NCBI RefSeq assembly: GCF_030463535.1
Contig: NC_132891.1
Span: forward strand, 9,730,949 to 9,794,948
Source: Salminus brasiliensis
Taxonomy: Eukaryota > Chordata > Actinopteri > Characiformes > Bryconidae
DNA length: 64,000 nt
Direction of reading: 5' to 3'
This document shows, in pieces, positions 21,884-36,800 of this stretch. Numbering within the stretch: position 1 is the stretch's first letter; each line of letters begins with the position of its first letter. The notes below the pieces were generated by a model. The model ran no database searches and was not told where the DNA came from. It saw only the letters and a list, made by a program, of their open reading frames with translations. The position numbers and the translations under genes are program-made.

Positions 21884-24800
21884 ATGAAGGACAAACAGAA
21901 GAGAAAGAAGGAGCGTACGTGGGCAGAGGCCGCTCGTATGGTAAGCTACACACGCGTTTATCGCCACGGTGTGGTGTTTGGTGCGAGATTGGTGCGATTT
22001 CTCGGCACCGAGGACCGGACAAAGCTGCTGCGGACGCTCGGGCTGTTCCCGCAGAGGGAGCGCTCTCACGCCGCATCGTGTTGCAACCCCCAGCCCCTGG
22101 CTTACGAAATGATGGTTGTGGGAAATCAAAAAAAACGCTGCCAGAGTCATCGAGACGAACAGCAGCTTTGCTTAAGGCTCACAAATGAATGGAGGGGCAC
22201 AACTTGTAGCTTAGCCGTGTTAGCACCGCTACGCGTTTGACCCTTTGTTTGCAAGACTTGTAACTAAATAGCTAGCTAGCGTTAGCCTGGTGGATATGCT
22301 AGCCCCTAACCCTAGCTAGCAGGCTGGCAAGCGAGAATATCCACCCGTAGGAGCCTTTCGTTACACAGCAGCCTGTTTTTCAGTAGAGAACAGTGTGCGA
22401 TTGCAGGCGGTAAACGTAGCGTTTGCTGAAAACGACAGGCCGTTTGTTTCCACATGCTGCTGCTGCTGCTGCTGCTGCTACTACGCAGTATGTGTTTCCT
22501 AGCCGTAGCCTAACCCAGTGTGCAGGCAGGGGAGCGAGCATAAGCAGCACATTGCACAATCCCTGCATGTGTGAAATGCGTGTTGTCACTTACAAGCCTG
22601 TAGACTCGTGGCTCTTTCATATCAAGGAAATGTAATTCAGTAGAGCCTAGATGACAATGCTTTCTTCAGTGTTGGTCACATATACCCTCTCCATCCATCC
22701 AGCCACCTCTGCTCTTTATTACATGGACGTGGACAGCATTGGCTAGTTTTCCACTGCTGCAGTACACACCAACTCAGTGTCCTATAAACGAAGGTTGGGT
22801 TTGCTATGACTGTTCCTGGGTAATGGATGCAAGGGACATCCCGTTAGGCCCCATCAATCTGCCATCAATCTGCTCATCGGCTGCAAAAGCTAGAGATGGC
22901 CTAGAAACATGCAGGTACTGTAAGCTGCATTGCTGTTACCGGTTAAAAGACAGTCTACCCTCTTCATTCATCCCTTCAGGTACAGTGTGGTAGTGTACTG
23001 TACTTTGCAGAGGGTTCAAGACACCTTGCCATACTATTTAAGGACATTACTCTCTGCAATGAGTGTTTGTTTTGCTTGTAGGAACTCCAGATCACATTGC
23101 AAGAAGATATAACAAATACAGTAATACATAACTATGACAAATACAATCATGATATTTAAAGACATTTTGCATGTAATCACAGACCAAACACATCAGTAGC
23201 AACAGACTCCTAAAACTACTATACAGATACTCTACTGTACTTCTGCTACGGGACAACATCTGCTCCTCTTCTTCTAATTAAACCAGTCTAGTTATGTTGT
23301 TTGTAACGAAACATGCAGTTGATCAATGTTTAATAGGCATGGGCAATATCCTTGATATCCTATTATGCATCACAATGATCAATTTTATTCCCATACCATA
23401 AAATATCGTCATATTGCCCAGCTCTAGATCTAGTTTAGAGAACAAAGCTTGGTTCCAGATTTCTCCAGCATGTGAATTTTTTCAATTTCATCAGCAGCTC
23501 ACCTAATCTAACATCAGTAAGCACTGATTTACCAAACCAGGTCTCAAACGGTGACTATAAATAATACTAGACTTCCAGGAGGAGAGGGCTAATGAACTGT
23601 GAACAATGTAAAATCACTATGTTTAGTTAATGTTTTGTATTTATTGTAATATTAGTGTTTTACTGAGCAAATAAACACTATAAACTGTCCTGATGAGGAG
23701 CTTTCTAAATTCTAACTTTCTCAGGTGCCTGAAACTTTTGTGCAATACTGTATGTGTGTGTGCATATACACAAGAATTTCTTTTAGGCCTGTTATTCTGA
23801 TCATCTGTCAAGAAAACTAGAGATGTTCTAAAATCTTAAGTTTGGCTTGAAATAATTTGATGTTCAGAGCCACAAGGGTTAGGGTTGGGGAGTGCAGCCG
23901 ACACCCCCATTGCAGGGAGTTACATATACATAGGCTATGTATACAGTAGCATTGCTATTACAGGTTAAGAGGTCTCATGACATCAGAATCCGGGGGAGAA
24001 GGAGCTTCCGGTTTCAGATGCTCTGTAAGCGTTGAGTGGCAGCCAAGAGCAGAGTTTTAGATTGGTCACAAGGTTAAAAAAATAAAAAAACGGACGCTTG
24101 ACACGTCTTTTGCTTCTCAGGACTGGACCCTCCCAAAACCATAGTAGTAGTTTTAGATATTTCAGTCAGGTGAGATCTGAACACTCAGATGCCTTTGGGA
24201 AACAGGGCCCTGGTTTATTAAAAAGGGGTCTTTTCACATTTGTATGTCTAGCCTCAGTCTCTTCCACAACATTGGCTCACTGCAAAGGATATACTCCCCC
24301 CAGCACGACAGCAGTAACGTATGAACTGCACTTCAGTTTCTGGCATGAGCTAACTGAAGGCCGAAATCTAAATCCACGCCGTGTCGGCACAGCCGCCGTT
24401 ATCTTGTGGCATTTGCTGCTGCGACTCTAAGGTTACCGTTTAGGGTGGGGTGCAGACAGCCGCCCCACATTTTGTCGTTTCAATTCCCTTGTGAGAATCT
24501 TGCATTTCATTAGTTGAAGAGACCAAAATAGAAGGCGTAAGAGGCGACAATATCAGAGGTACAGTCTTTAAAAAATAACACAGCCAAAAACTGAAAAAAA
24601 CGCTGAAGACCCACCTTTGGTTCTTAAAGGGAGTCTATATGTACATAAGACGAGCATGTCTGAAATACCTCTTGACATTTTGTAGAACCTCGTCGAATTT
24701 ACAGGAGGGGTGTCCAGTCCTCCTTTTGGGGATCCGCCTATCTGCAAGGTTCACCACCATCTCAGATTGGATGGAACACCCCTCATTCAGCTAATCAAGA

Positions 24801-27800
24801 ATGTCTGAAGGTGGGGTTGGAGGAAGGTTTGCAGGAAGCTAGACCCCCTCAGTAGCAGGATTGCGAATTGCTTAATCCAAGCCTCATTTCTAGGGGAACA
24901 TATTTGATCAGAAGGGATGCTGTCAGGGCAGGTTCGCTCTAAAGGGAAATAATGCTGCCCGCTATATTACTTAACATCTGTTATGTTATGTAGTGGTTCA
25001 GGGAGCAGGTGTCCGCTGTCCTTTGAGCCAGCCAGACACCAGAAGTTCTCACACGCACCAGAAAATCCAGGACTTTACAGCGGATGCAGGTTAAGTACAC
25101 TGTCTCTTCCCTTCACTAGTAGGAAATGAGAAGCCTGAAGCCTGGAAAAGACCTTGGTTCAGTTTTAGTTCAGGCAGTACACACCCCAGCTCAGCGTGCA
25201 AAGCTGAGTAGTTCCAAAGAAGCGTTCATAGAGGTCATAGAGAGTGGGTTATAACGTTATAGCTTTTAATGTACTGTTTATATTCAGTCAACAGCGTAAA
25301 AACCATTCAGAGGAATGACAGTTCGGGGGAACCAGCTCAAGCCTGCTGAAACTATACACATGTTTCCAATCACATGCTGTTGGCAGTGTGGTATTGCATT
25401 GTCTACCCATTTTGTCATTTATGTAACGTGAAGTTGAACGTCTGTTATACAAGTTATTTAATAGTGGTGTACTTCAAGCTCCCCCGCAAAAAAGAGTGGT
25501 ATTAATAGTGCCTGGTCTTTGTCATTTAGGAAACCTGCAGCGGTTTCCTTTTTATTGCTTTATCAAAGAACATTTTGTCCTCATTAGCGCAGAAGCGGGG
25601 TGTGTGTTTGTCGTCGCATGGCAGGATCTGGGTGGGGCTCCCCCCTTGTTTTAACCGCTGCTAAAATGCATCCCATGGAAAGGGACTGCATGTCTGATGA
25701 CAAACGGAACTTCAGAGGCATTACAACCTTTTTTTTTTTTTTTTTTTTTTTTGCAAAGCGGAGACATGCTGTTCAGAGTCCTCCAGAAGGTTTAGGCTTT
25801 TGTTCTCTGCCTGAAAATTGGGTGGATATGCTGTGATTGTGCAAATTATTTTATTATTATTATATTTTTTTTTGGATGGCTCGTAACTGAGCATTGTTCA
25901 GTATTGCAAACAACCCCAAATATTTTGTTTGTGTGACCTAGATATTTCTTATTCCTAAGTGGGTTGCAAGTTTGACACAGCCTTTGCCTTTTACAGCCAC
26001 CACCTATGTGCCACAGGATTGCAGAAATGCTTCAGAGGGAGCTTTAAACAAAAACAGGAGAAAATGAGGAGATTTGTGGCTGAGCGGGAGCCTGTTTTTA
26101 AAAACCAAATAACAGACCAGAAATTGTTCAGAGTGTTTTTAATGTCCTCGTTCTTCATTTATCGCTGTCTGCATTGCTTCTTCCAATGGTTATGAGCGAT
26201 CCAGCAGAAGAATGACATAAATTAAATACATTTTTGGGAAGCATTTTTTTAGCAGATGTTGCAAAGCAGCTTTACAAGAAATCTGGTGATAAGACAAAAG
26301 ATCAGCAACACATAAAACCTGTAACCCCACATCAGCAAGCCAAAGGTGTCTGTGGCAAGGAAAGGTTCCCTCGAAGCTGGAGGAAAAAACCTTGGGAGGG
26401 ACCAAGACCAAAACTACTTACATTGTTCCTATAAACTTGCGCTACATTGTTGCAACAACAACAAAAAAAAGTCACAGTACCACCATATTAAGATTGCTTG
26501 GGTGTACTGATGATGATGATGATGATGATAACCACAATGAAAGTAATAATAATAATAATGGCAGCAGCAAGAAGATTAATGGTTTTGGTCCATGTAAACT
26601 TAAGTGTAAGTGTAGGTTTAGTGGATGGTGGGCAACTAGTCCGAGGCAGGTAGCAGTAGCTGGAGGATGAGCGACTGGAGCCACTTTCCGTTCCTTAAAG
26701 AACCGTGTTTGAAATTAGATGTGTTGAGGGTAAAGAATCTTTTAAAGGTTAAAAGTAGGGCTGCATTATCTATCGTTTAAGCATTGCTATCGCAGTGTGC
26801 GCATGCGCAGTAGTTACATCACTGGGCGTGTAGTGTCGGGTGCAATGTAAAAACACATCATGCTACAACTATTTACAACTATTTATTTTTATTATTATTC
26901 TTCTTGATCCAAAAACAAACCTCCCACTGTTGTAATGTTCAATGACCAGTCTGCCAGGTTTTATCTGCTCAATATTGTGTATTTTCCTCCAGTATAGGAT
27001 TCACTGAGTGCATTATTATTAATTATAATAATTAATCATCATTTTGGATTGTTGACTTCCTGGTTTTTCCCAATGGCAGCGTATATTGCAGGAACAATAA
27101 TTAGCGTTTTTCAATATTGTGCAGCCCTAGTTTAAAGAACCTTTACGCTTAGGGAGTCTGTTATTTTTAAGAGTGTAAGCCTAATAGTGGCAGCTTATAC
27201 AGCTGAGTTTCAGCATACCAAGTTGATGTGATGTAATGGATGTGTTGGTAGACATTTCTGGGTGAATGACCTGTGAATTTGTGTGTTGTTTGGAGGAGGA
27301 ATCTAAGAACATTGCAACATTTCCTTCTTCTTTTTGTGTGCTCAACTCTGTCTGTTTTTTGTTTTTTTGCTTGTGTACCTTGTGTGTGTGTGTGTGCAGG
27401 CGGGGGCAACATTGCTTTACTTTCCATTCCATGTCTGGTTAGTGTTTCAAATGTAGTGTAGCATGAGAAGAAGTAGTGTTGAAGGATTTTCTGTGGTAAC
27501 TTTCCTAGCAGATTTGTACAAAAGCTGACCATAGGAACATGCACCCCTGACAATGACTGACTGATTTTAAGGTAAATGCTGTTGGCCTTGTGAGGGACAA
27601 AGACTTAAAAATTGGCCATGATTGTGTAGACCCCACAAAATGCGTCACTTCTCATTGTTGGTGTGCTGAATTTACCTACTTTGTGATTTTAGCACATAGT
27701 GGCACGCTATGCTGTGGTTGTTGGTCTTTGCCTTACACGAACAACGCTGAATAGAATGAATTTGAACACATTAAACATGTACTCACACACTCTCATGATG

Positions 27801-30800
27801 CACAAAGTTCTGAAAGAAATGCTAAATGCAGGACTGCTGTTGGAGGAGTAACTGCCAGTAGCTGCTGCCAACAAGAACCAGCTCTAGATTTAGAGCTGAC
27901 GTATGTGGTTGGAGTAAATGTGTATTCAGCAGTGTGAGCCTATGTATGTTCCACTTGTGAAATGTGCTTCTCCATTTCCTGTCCCCTCCCCCACCCCCCC
28001 ATAAAGGTTCTTGAGGACTTCTCTGATGCCCCCATGACGCCTAAACAGATCCTTCAAGTCATCCAGACAAAGGGACTCAAAGAAATGAGGTTTGTTCTGA
28101 ATGCACAATTTAGTGAAGGCTAATGTTCACAGATGTTTATAGAGGTTTATGGACACTCCTTCTAATAAAGACATTCAGCTAATTTGAGCTGCACTCGTTG
28201 CTTATGTGCAAATGAATGAACGTACGCAGCCACAGACACGACTTGTCTAGTCCCTGTAGAAAAGCATAGCCAATAGAATAGGCCTCTCTGCAGTAGATAA
28301 ACCATGAACTTATTAGTACCATGCCTATTGTCAAGTGTGGGCTAGAGGGGTACAAATCCTCCCCGCAATCCGCAATAAGCTATGTAGCAGTGGAACTCTG
28401 GAATGATGGATGATGCTCCATCCCATATTTTTGGGATACGCTGGGGAGTTGGGGGTGAGGTTGGGGTGGTGATCATCCAACATCCTAACTTTACTGACGC
28501 GTTTGTCGCTGAATGCAAACAAATCCTCACAGCAATGCTTCAGAATCTAACAGAAGTCCTTCCCTGCACAGTAGAGACAGTTACTCCAACAAAAAAGCAT
28601 GATTAACTCTTTCTTAATATCCTTGATTTCTGAAGGAACAATGAATGAGCAGGTGTCCCAATACTTTTGTCTGTATAGTGTATGTTACCTATGTTTTCTG
28701 CTTGCATAGTAAATACAGTACTTTTTTTTTGTCTCCCTTTTTATGTGATCTGCCTCGTCTGCTCTCATCTGTGTAAATAGAAGGTAAGGTTTTCGGACTT
28801 GTAGGATGTATTTTTTTTTTTTAAAGGTATCCTCCAGTGTTTCTCAGCCAGCTTTATCTGTACTATGGGCTGGTGCTGAAGCAGCTGCCCATTGGCTTCT
28901 ATAATAAGTACGCCTTTATTTGGGTCAGTGAGTTTTTCATACAGGGAAATGCCTTTAAATTGTAATGGTCTGCCTTCTGCGGCTGCAAGAGTTTGGTATT
29001 GGGTTGAGAAATGCTGGGATACTCCTTTACCATACTAATCTGAATTCTATAACATCCATCCCATTCTTCTGGCTAAATGTGCTGTACTCCTCTAAAAATG
29101 ACTTCTCACACAGTGGCACAGCCCCGCTGGCCTGCCTGGTCACCATGCTCCACTCCCAGGTGAGGGGGGACAGAGTGAAGAACAGCATCTTCTTTAAGCT
29201 GCCTGGAAGGATGAGCCTCTTCACCCTAAAGGTAGAAATGATGCACTTGTTCTCCTTGCTGCACACCTTCGCTTAATCGGTTCTCTGTAGAGCTGTACAA
29301 TACGTGGCTGTTGCTTGTATTGTGGACATGTTGCTGGAAATTGCAGTTGCAGTGCATCTTTACTACTGTATGTTAAGAATGCACTGGTCAGTAATTTAGC
29401 ATGATTGACTATTGGCCTGCATACCTTCATCAAAACGTGCATCTGGACCTATGATTGACCTGTCAAGATGGTCATCACGCTCAGTAAAAACAACGGGCCT
29501 TGTTTACCAGCTGTTCTTAGGAAGATTTCTTTTCCACGAAGCTTCAGACCTTCTAAAGTGTTGTCTCATTTGGGATTTGCATAGTTTATGAGGACCTTGG
29601 GATCCAGCATTATAAGAGCTTAGCTGCCAACAATTCAGTGGTTTAAAACCTCATGTATCTGACTTCCTGGCACTCTTTTTAGTTGATGCTTTTCTCAAGA
29701 ACAAACTTAAGAAAATTCTTAGAAGTGAGGCCCTCTTGTGAGTGATTGATTGATTGAAAAAAGGGGAGTCCAGCACGGTTTGCTGATTTCCCTGCCCTAA
29801 CAGACCTGCTAAACCTGAATTGAGCAGGAAAAGCACAAACCTGTGCAGAAATCCGTCCCTCCAGGACCAGATATGCCCACCCCTGGGTTATGGTCGTTAT
29901 TTGTGTATAACAGCATTCAGTCATATCAGTAATACAAAAACCAGTGTGGGAGTAATGCTTAACAAAGCTGTCCAGCCATGCTCTCAAGATGGGGGGGGGG
30001 TTCAAATAGTAATTGGAGTGATGCCATTGAAGAACCACTTTTTTTCAAACTTTTTAGAGTCCGAATGCTGATCTGGGATCAGTTATGGTTTACTGAAGTC
30101 AGTTAGGCAGCTCTTGAGGGGTGATCTCAGATTGCTTATTGTTTTACTTGAAGATGCTTGATAAATGAGGCCCTGTGTTTGTAATGGAGATGTGTGAATG
30201 TGAAGAACCTTCACTTGATGTAAAGGGGATATATATATATTTAATTATAATTAAGTAATTTAAAGCAATGTGAGCTTTACTCGCATGCCCATCCGTTACA
30301 AACATGGTTCCTTATAGAACCAAGATTGGTTCTTCTATGGCATCGCTTTGGCGTAGGAGATTAATATGAATGATGAACTTGTTATACTGTTTTAGTTTGG
30401 TGCACCCCAGCTGTTGATGCTCTGGTTATGTTTCTCCTACTCCCCCCCCCTTCAGAAAAATGCCCCGCAATGGTCGAAGAACCCAGCAGCATCCGAGGCC
30501 GCTGACCCAAGCTGCACATCGGCAGCTTCAACCACAGTCGGAGCAGCGGAGGGGGCGGAGCAGGAGAGCTGTGACTCCACAGAGACTGCTGCTGCTAGTG
30601 GTGAGAATGATGGTGTGTAAAATTCTGCTGATTGGTTCATTGGTAAACCCCCCCCCCCCCCCCCCCCCCATTGGGTCATTTAGCCACTCAAGCAGTATCT
30701 AAATGGCTAATGGATGCTTATGAAACCCAAATGAGAAACATGCCTCCTTTCATCCAAAAAAAGAAGCCTGAAATACATTGCATTAGAGCAGTCAGAGGGG

Positions 30801-33800
30801 TGATTAACATCAGGTGCTTTAAGAACACAGGATGCTGGGAAAACATTGATTTCTTTTTATTTATTTATTTTATATCTGAGGATGTGTGTGTTGCCATGGA
30901 TACTGCAGCAGCACATGACACCCACTGACCTAGATGAGAGCAGTTTAGAACATGTGTATTTGGTTGTGAGGGAGGAAGAGGGGGAGAGAGGGACTGCTCT
31001 CTGAAAGGGACAATGGGAGCTAAATTACAGATCTGATTTGCATATAGTTTCAGAAGACTGATGCTCTGAGGCCTTCTGGAAATATGGCATTTCCAGATGT
31101 GAGCATACTCTTAAGAGTACATAGCATTAACCATTGTTAGCAGTATATTTGCAGCTGTATTGTATGTTTGCATTGATCTTAGTTCATGAGGGATTTATTT
31201 GTTTTTGTTATATTGGCTAATTTTATTGTGAAGTATTAGTGTATTGTGTTATTTCAGGGGATGTTGTGAAGTACTAGTGTACCTACTGTAGTAGGGCTGC
31301 ACATAAGGTTGGGCGGTATAATGATAATACCATAATGTTGATGGCCACAGGGTAGGGACGCTGTGGGTGCTAACTGATGACTGATGTCACGATCAGGTAA
31401 AAACAGGGTCGGGGAAAAACTGGCCCACCATAGTCAAGTTAATGATGCGCTCAAATTAGTTTGAAAGGGAGAATCAAGCAAACCTAGTTATCAAATGTGG
31501 CTGAAAACACTCTAAAGACCATTCTCTTGACTCTGTGCTCTCCAGTATGCTGCTTTATGCTTTAAACTAGTGTGATTTGAACCTCGTTTAGCTGGAACAC
31601 TGGACTGTGCTGTGGTGTTTAGCGTGCTGACTGTCGTATCTAAATATAGCTAGATAGTGTTAGCTGCCTACCCAACCACGGCAGAACTGGTCTCAATTTG
31701 CATTTCTGCTACCCCTAAAACCCTTCGCTCGACTTTGCTCTCAGACACGTTTTTATCCTCAACGCTTGGGTCGGAAACTCAGCCGTCTGATGCTCGATGG
31801 ACCTGTAGCCGATCTAGCTCAGCAAAGGACTACAGATCTAAAACCATGGAGGAAAAACTTGGATTTCAGCTTTCGGTTCTTTTAGCAGTCGCTCGATCTG
31901 AGTCTTTGACGTCTAAACTTTTGAGTGGGCTTTCTGTCAGCCAGACTTGAATTAGTTCTGTAGTGAGCAGACTGTTATCCTGCTAACAAAGCTAATGCTA
32001 AGCAGCTTCTCTCTCCTGATTCAGAGCAGTTTAACATTTGCAGTTGTTGTCAGACTGATGGTTTAACACTTACTGAATGATGAATGTAAAATTGCGCTGG
32101 TCCACTTAGTGTTTCATCCTGTGAGCAAACGTTGTATCTGGTCATAACACAGGTTATTTAAAATAACACAGGCAGAGGAAGTACAGACACCACTTGCATG
32201 TAGAGCCATGTGCTGTACTTGCAGCCCCCGTTCCCGGTAATACTGGATACAATGGTACTAATTATGCATAATATTGTCAAAGAAAAATCACCAAGTCTGT
32301 GATCAAGCATAGTAAGCATAGTAACCTTAATAATGCACTCAGTTTGCCCAAGATTAGAGTTAAATAAATGACATTGCACAGATAAAACCTGCCCATGGGA
32401 TATTTGGACACTCCATGTCCAAATGTTTGTGGACACCCCTTCTAATGAATGTCTTAATCTAATTTAAGTTGCTACCATAACTGACACACAAATGTACAAA
32501 TGCATGCACACAGCTTGTCTACTGCCAGTACAGTAGGCCTTTCTGGAGCAGATAGACATAAACCATGAGTACTGGCTCAATGCCTCTTCCCAGGCATGGC
32601 CTAGATGGATATAGTAGAAAGCCTTCCCAGCAGGATTTAATTCAACTCTCAATACCATTGATTTCAGAAGAAACAAAAAATGAACAATTGTCCCAGTACA
32701 CTGTATGGACAGGAGTATGTCATGGAAAATGAGAACTGTGTACATTTTTGTATTGAATCAAGCAGCAAAAGAAAACTGTAAAATTGAGTTTAGTTTGTCT
32801 TACGTGAGATTACATGTCTTGCGATGTGACCTGCACATGCCCACATTGTGGTGACAATGCTGAAATGTGTTGTGCTGCCCTATACTGTAGGCAAATAATT
32901 TAAAGCAGCATTATGTAGAATTGGTATTTTTTTCCTCCTGGGTTCCCCCTATAGGTGAGGATGTGTAGTACGCCACTGCACTATATACAAATGGCAACTC
33001 ACGTTCCACCTCATGGACAGCTATAAACACGTTTATTGTCAAGCTGAGAGATTCAGAACTCTCACTGAAAGTGAGGGAACATGTGGACTAATGCAGTAGA
33101 GTGAAATTACAGGGCTCAAATGGCAGATCTTGCGAGAGGTCTTCTCTGGCATTGCCATTGCACACTTTAGTGGAGCTGCACAAGTTATTCTCCCATTTAA
33201 CAGTTAGTGGAGCATTAAAATGAAGCTTTAAGCTTTAAATGAATTTTTAAGGTAAAATTGCTACATAATGTTGCTTTATTTTTGTGATTTGTTTGATTGT
33301 TTCAGAATATCTAAAACAAAAAGCTCTTTTTGCTCGTTTTGCTCCCTGTTTTAGCCTCAGTGGACGAGACTTCCTCCAGTGCCTCCTGCTCCACAGAGCC
33401 GCAGACCCGGCTGAGTCGATCCTCACAGGTACTCCCAGTGCCTTATCTCATGTAATGCTTTTGTTACCAGGTATGCCTGATGCTCGGGGACATGTACATT
33501 CTATCCACCCCTTTCATCATTCCCGCCAAAGAATATACCATTTTTTTCAATCACAGTTCTCAAACCCAATTCCAGCAGAGTCCAAACACCCAAACAAATC
33601 CAAAATCCTTCCAAAGTAGATTTTTTTCCCCCTGCATATACAGAGGTCGGTGTGGAATAATTAATAAATGCTCTGTATTTGGGCTTGTTCTGATGCTTTA
33701 GCAAGTAGACCAAAATGAGAATAAAATCATTGTGTGGCCTTTTTTATTAAATAGATTTTTTTAATCAATTAATAAATTTAATAAACTGTGTGGTTGTAAA

Positions 33801-36800
33801 ATCTGTGGACCCTCTTTCTCTCAAGCATCAATACTAAAAGAACAGTGATGTGTAAATAAACATTGATCTGTGCAGGAAGTGAGTTATGCTTGTTAAAACA
33901 CCATGTATCATTCAAATAAATGTGGATTCTGTTTACACTCGTCATTAAAATGTGTCCCCAGTGTGACCCAATGAGGTCCGATTGTGCTTTTCCAGCGTAA
34001 AAAGCACACCGATGTGCATGCTGTGTTCACAGTTTCTCATCAAAACCACCCTGCTCCAACTGTAAAGAGTTTAGAGGAATGGTGGGAGCTACATTAGATG
34101 GTCCTCACATTCCCTTATCGGCTCGGTCAACACGATTTGAAATGTACATTTTTCCGCCTGCTTGATGGAATCTGATCACAGAAGATGCAGTCCGTCTACG
34201 GTTGTATTGAATTTGGACGAGATCCGATCATCACAACGTGTCTTGGAAATCCGAACATGATCCGATAAAGAAAAACACATGTTGATGCTAGGTGTAAACA
34301 GACCCTTACGTGATTCAACAAGCAACTTAATGAATTGGTCAAATCCATAAAAAAACACACCTTGTTGAACTTAATGTGGCATTAAATTTGACAAACTGAG
34401 AGAGGAGGGAGGGGGGCTTTTTACTATTTTTACTAAGTAGTAAGTAGTACTAAGTAAAACTATATATTCCAGCTCATTGTGGACCATTTCTGTTGGTCAA
34501 TTCATCATGAAACTGCAAAAAACTGCAAGAATTAAATTGTCAGAATGAAAGTAGATTTCCTGCATTTTTAAATAGAATTCTCAGGTGCCTAAAATGTTTG
34601 CAGTGCTGCACATGGCTGTAAAAATCATCAAAAAGACATTTAAGTACTTTTTTTAATATTCTGTAAATGCATAGGTGATTTTGTCTCTTGCAAACTTATT
34701 TGTTGTTTCTTCTCCCTTTTTACAGTCAGGGAGACAGAGGAAGAAAGCTGTAATGATGCCTCGTGTGGTTCTCACTCCACTCAAGGTCAACGGTGAACAC
34801 GTCCCATCAGGTTACTGTTCTTTCTTTCCCTTCCCCTCCATTCCTTTCTTCCTCCTTTCTTTCTCCTTTCTTTCCCATCTTTTTTCTCTCTGCAGTGGTT
34901 TGTTTACCCACTCTCCCTGACTGTGGATGCTCTATATCTGAGTGGTTTGACAATGTTTGTAATTTTACGCACCGACACTCTTTAATCATTTATACTGCAG
35001 TCTTCTCAAGGGCAGTTTTCCCACAGTTTCGTCCTGTCGGCAGCCTCTTCTGTGTCTGTCGGTTAACACTAAAAACAGCATCATCTTCTCAGAAGGCACT
35101 GACCTATTTTATTTTTTTTATAGCTTGCTCCCTGCGTGAAACCAGCGTTTCTGGTTGTCAGTCCTGCTCTATGCCCTGTGGATATCTGAACCCCTCTGCT
35201 TTGCGTTTGCACCCTCACTCCAGATATCCACTCACCCTTCGTGCTCTGTATCTCCATGCCTGGGACATCTGTCCTCGTGGCTTTATATGTGTGTGTATGT
35301 GTGCGCGCACTAGCCAGCACTTTTTTGCCTGCTGCTCCAGCCTTTCTGGTCACTGGCCTCTCTGCCTGTGCTGCCCCTCCCACACTCACTCAGTCTCACC
35401 AGCCTCCCTCCTCCCCCACCTGTCCCCTCAGGAGCTGCGGGGAGGCGCAGGGAAGGGTCTAGGGGGGGTCCAGGCCCGACACTTCGAGCCCGCTCCGAGC
35501 TGGGCTGGAAACGCCCCCAGCACTTCAAGAGCATGCGTGGCCTTCGTTCAGGTACAGAGGATGAGCCCCAGGGATCCATTTATTGCTTTTTCCCTTATCC
35601 AAAAGTCCACTTAATCTACCACTTAATTTGTCCCATATGTACACAGCCCAGCTTGCTCCAGTTTCTCAATGGGGTGGTTGATTAAAAATGAAGCCAAATG
35701 CCATGATGCTAGAGTTTGCCTCGGTCAACATGAACATGCTTTTATTTGTCTTCCCCTATAACAGTTAGACAGGTGCAGTTACACTTACGAATTCAAGCAA
35801 GGTTTTTTTTTTTGGGGGGGGGGTGTTCTTTGCTGTTTGAGCTGCTGCACATGCAGAGACTATAGGCCTGTTTTTAGATGTTTGTGCTTGTCTGCTTTGT
35901 GTGATGCTAATTGAACCCCCTTATTTTGGCTTCATATTGAATGCAGGGCATGTACTGGCTGCTGTATCATTTATCATGCAACATTGGGTCTTCTGGCTGC
36001 AATATGTTACATTGATTACATGTTTAAAATCTTGTTTTTGGAGCACAGTGCAGCTCTAGTTGTTACCTCAGTACAACACCTGCTTATCATTTGTCATTTG
36101 GCTGGGGGGGTGGTTACAGCCGTTGAACTCAACATAATGAAACATTTCAGATCGTGTGTGTGTGCGTGTGTATGTATGTAATAAATAAGAGAAAATGAGC
36201 ACTGTGTGGTGCATGTATATTGATCCTCGGTTTGAATTTGCAGGGCCAATGAAGAGGAGTCGTGGTGGTGTAGAGGTGGACTTTGAAACTCCAGGTTCAA
36301 TCTTGGTAAACACCAACATCCGTGCACTGATTAACACACGCACGTTTGCAGCATTTCCTCCCCACTCTCAGCAACAGCTCCTCCAGCTTCTTCCAGAGGT
36401 GGACAGACAGGTGCGTTGTTAAAATGTTCAGTTTCTCTCACTTTGACAACAATGAAATGTGGTTAGGCCCCAATGGTGAAACGTGTGTCTTGGTGACCAT
36501 TCGTCTTCTTTTTGTTGTTTAGATTGGACCTGATGGTATGGCTCGGCTCAGTAGTTCAGCACTGAATAATGAGTTTTTCACTCATGCCTCTCAGAGCTGG
36601 AAAGAGAGACTTGCTGAAGGTGAGGGTCACCTTGAAACAGGAACATAGTCCCTTTTTTTAGATACACTACTACAGACATGCATGTACTGTTCCAGACAGC
36701 CAAGCTCCACAGAGGTATGGGAGATAACGATGTAAAGTACCGCATGGTATTTCTAAGCTTGGATGAAATAAATAAATAATAATTGTTCTAATGTTTTTAG

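Noticed and set aside
31657-31950. 97-codon frame in an asxl1 intron
   Set aside because: No homology recognised, no splice context that would join it to asxl1, and flanking sequence looks repeat-derived.
34763-35614. A 283-codon open frame over asxl1 exons 6-7 and the intron between
   Set aside because: It is out of phase with both exons and consists of pyrimidine-rich intron translated as Ser/Phe/Pro/Leu.
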